Origin: Gracilibacteraceae bacterium
Lineage (GTDB): Bacteria; Bacillota; Desulfitobacteriia; Desulfitobacteriales; Syntrophobotulaceae
DNA: 5,471 bases
Direction: 5' to 3'
Assembly (NCBI GenBank): GCA_031263945.1
Contig: JAISEW010000251.1
Location: forward strand, 1 to 5,471
In this document: in pieces, positions 5,085 through 5,471 of the stretch
Numbering within the stretch: the stretch's first letter is position 1
How the letters are laid out: each line of letters opens with the position of its first letter
Notes under the pieces: generated by a model
Told to the model about the DNA's origin: nothing
Seen by the model: only the letters and a program-made list of their open reading frames with translations
Databases searched by the model: none
Program-made: the position numbers and the translations under genes

Positions 5085-5471
5085 ATGTTTCGAATTACAG
5101 AGAAAGAGTTTTTGAATCCGACTGTGGTCAAGATGTCGATCAACGCGCCGGATGTGGCTGTAAAAGCGCAGCCGGGGCAATTCGTCATTTTGCGCGTCGA
5201 CGCGGACGGGGAGCGCATACCGCTGACTATGGCGGCCAGCGACCCGGCCCTAGGCGATGTGACGATTATTTTTCAGATCGTTGGAGCGGAGACCACCATG
5301 CTCAGCAGGAAAAACGCCGGCGAGTTCATTGAGGATTTTGTCGGCCCGCTGGGAGTGCCGTCCCATGTGGAAGGGTTGAAAAAAGTATGCGTCGTCGGCG
5401 GAGGCGTCGGCTGCGCCATCGCTTATCCCGTCGCGAAAAGACTGCATGAGCAGGGAACAGTGGTCCACACG
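5085..5471 (+). CDS. nfnA: NfnA/SudB-family FAD/NAD-binding oxidoreductase subunit (C-terminus beyond right edge)
   Basis: The N-terminal 129 residues of a sulfide/dihydroorotate dehydrogenase-like FAD/NAD-binding protein are present; family members are usually about 280 residues, so roughly half is missing. Visible hallmarks are the opening MFRITEKEFLNPTVV, PGQFVILRVD (30-39), the FAD-binding RIPLT (44-48), DFVGPLG (84-90) and the glycine-rich nucleotide-binding start CVVGGGVGCAIAYPVAK (102-118). In this family the protein pairs with a glutamate-synthase-small-subunit-like flavoprotein. The complex is NADH-dependent ferredoxin:NADP+ oxidoreductase (Nfn, electron bifurcating) or the related sulfide dehydrogenase SudAB, in the cytoplasm of anaerobes. 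The partner gene normally lies immediately downstream, outside the window. The [2Fe-2S] cysteines expected near the C-terminus are also not visible, so Nfn and Sud cannot be separated. The symbol is therefore tentative while the family call is firm. It is divergent from the MFS gene and has its own promoter. Confidence 0.9.
   Translation, partial: MFRITEKEFLNPTVVKMSINAPDVAVKAQPGQFVILRVDADGERIPLTMAASDPALGDVTIIFQIVGAETTMLSRKNAGEFIEDFVGPLGVPSHVEGLKKVCVVGGGVGCAIAYPVAKRLHEQGTVVHT

Overview
The window looks like part of the chromosome of an anaerobic Gram-positive bacterium (Bacillota, probably Clostridia-like) with GC-rich genes. The basis is three C-terminal cell-wall-binding type 2 (CWB2) repeats on a secreted protein, a lipobox lipoprotein, GGAGG-type ribosome binding sites, and an NfnA/SudB-type flavoprotein gene typical of strict anaerobes. 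The assignment is an inference from gene content, not from a marker gene.

Left and centre (1-3607, minus strand) form one transcription unit. A sigma-A-like promoter (3579-3607) starts a leader of roughly 465 nt. The leader contains an excellent match to a cobalamin (vitamin B12) riboswitch aptamer (3253-3440), then a structured stretch, then a good Shine-Dalgarno. The first gene (417-3107) encodes an 896-residue exported protein: signal peptide, alpha/alpha-barrel domain of the prenyltransferase/terpene-cyclase type, FIVAR-like helical segment, a run of 19 glycines, a DUF4430 (transcobalamin-like C-terminal) domain and three CWB2 repeats. Barrel followed by DUF4430 is the domain order of animal intrinsic factor and transcobalamin. 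Together with the B12 riboswitch, this suggests a wall-anchored B12-capture protein made when B12 is scarce. Its stop codon abuts the start of a second gene (416 to beyond the left edge), a lipoprotein with a long Ala/Pro/Glu/Thr-rich tether. That gene would be co-regulated and may be a membrane-side partner.

Next (3636-4871, minus strand) is an MFS drug-efflux-type transporter with its own strong promoter (4909-4937). It ends 29 bp before the riboswitch promoter and appears independent of the B12 unit.

The right end (5085 to beyond the edge, plus strand) holds the N-terminal 129 residues of an FAD/NAD-binding subunit of the NfnA/SudB family, transcribed divergently from the MFS gene. The intergenic region between them carries two back-to-back promoters and a perfect 12-bp palindrome.

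The point of most interest is the B12-riboswitch-controlled, intrinsic-factor-like surface protein and its coupled lipoprotein. The B12-binding role is an inference from domain order and regulation; nothing in the window proves it.
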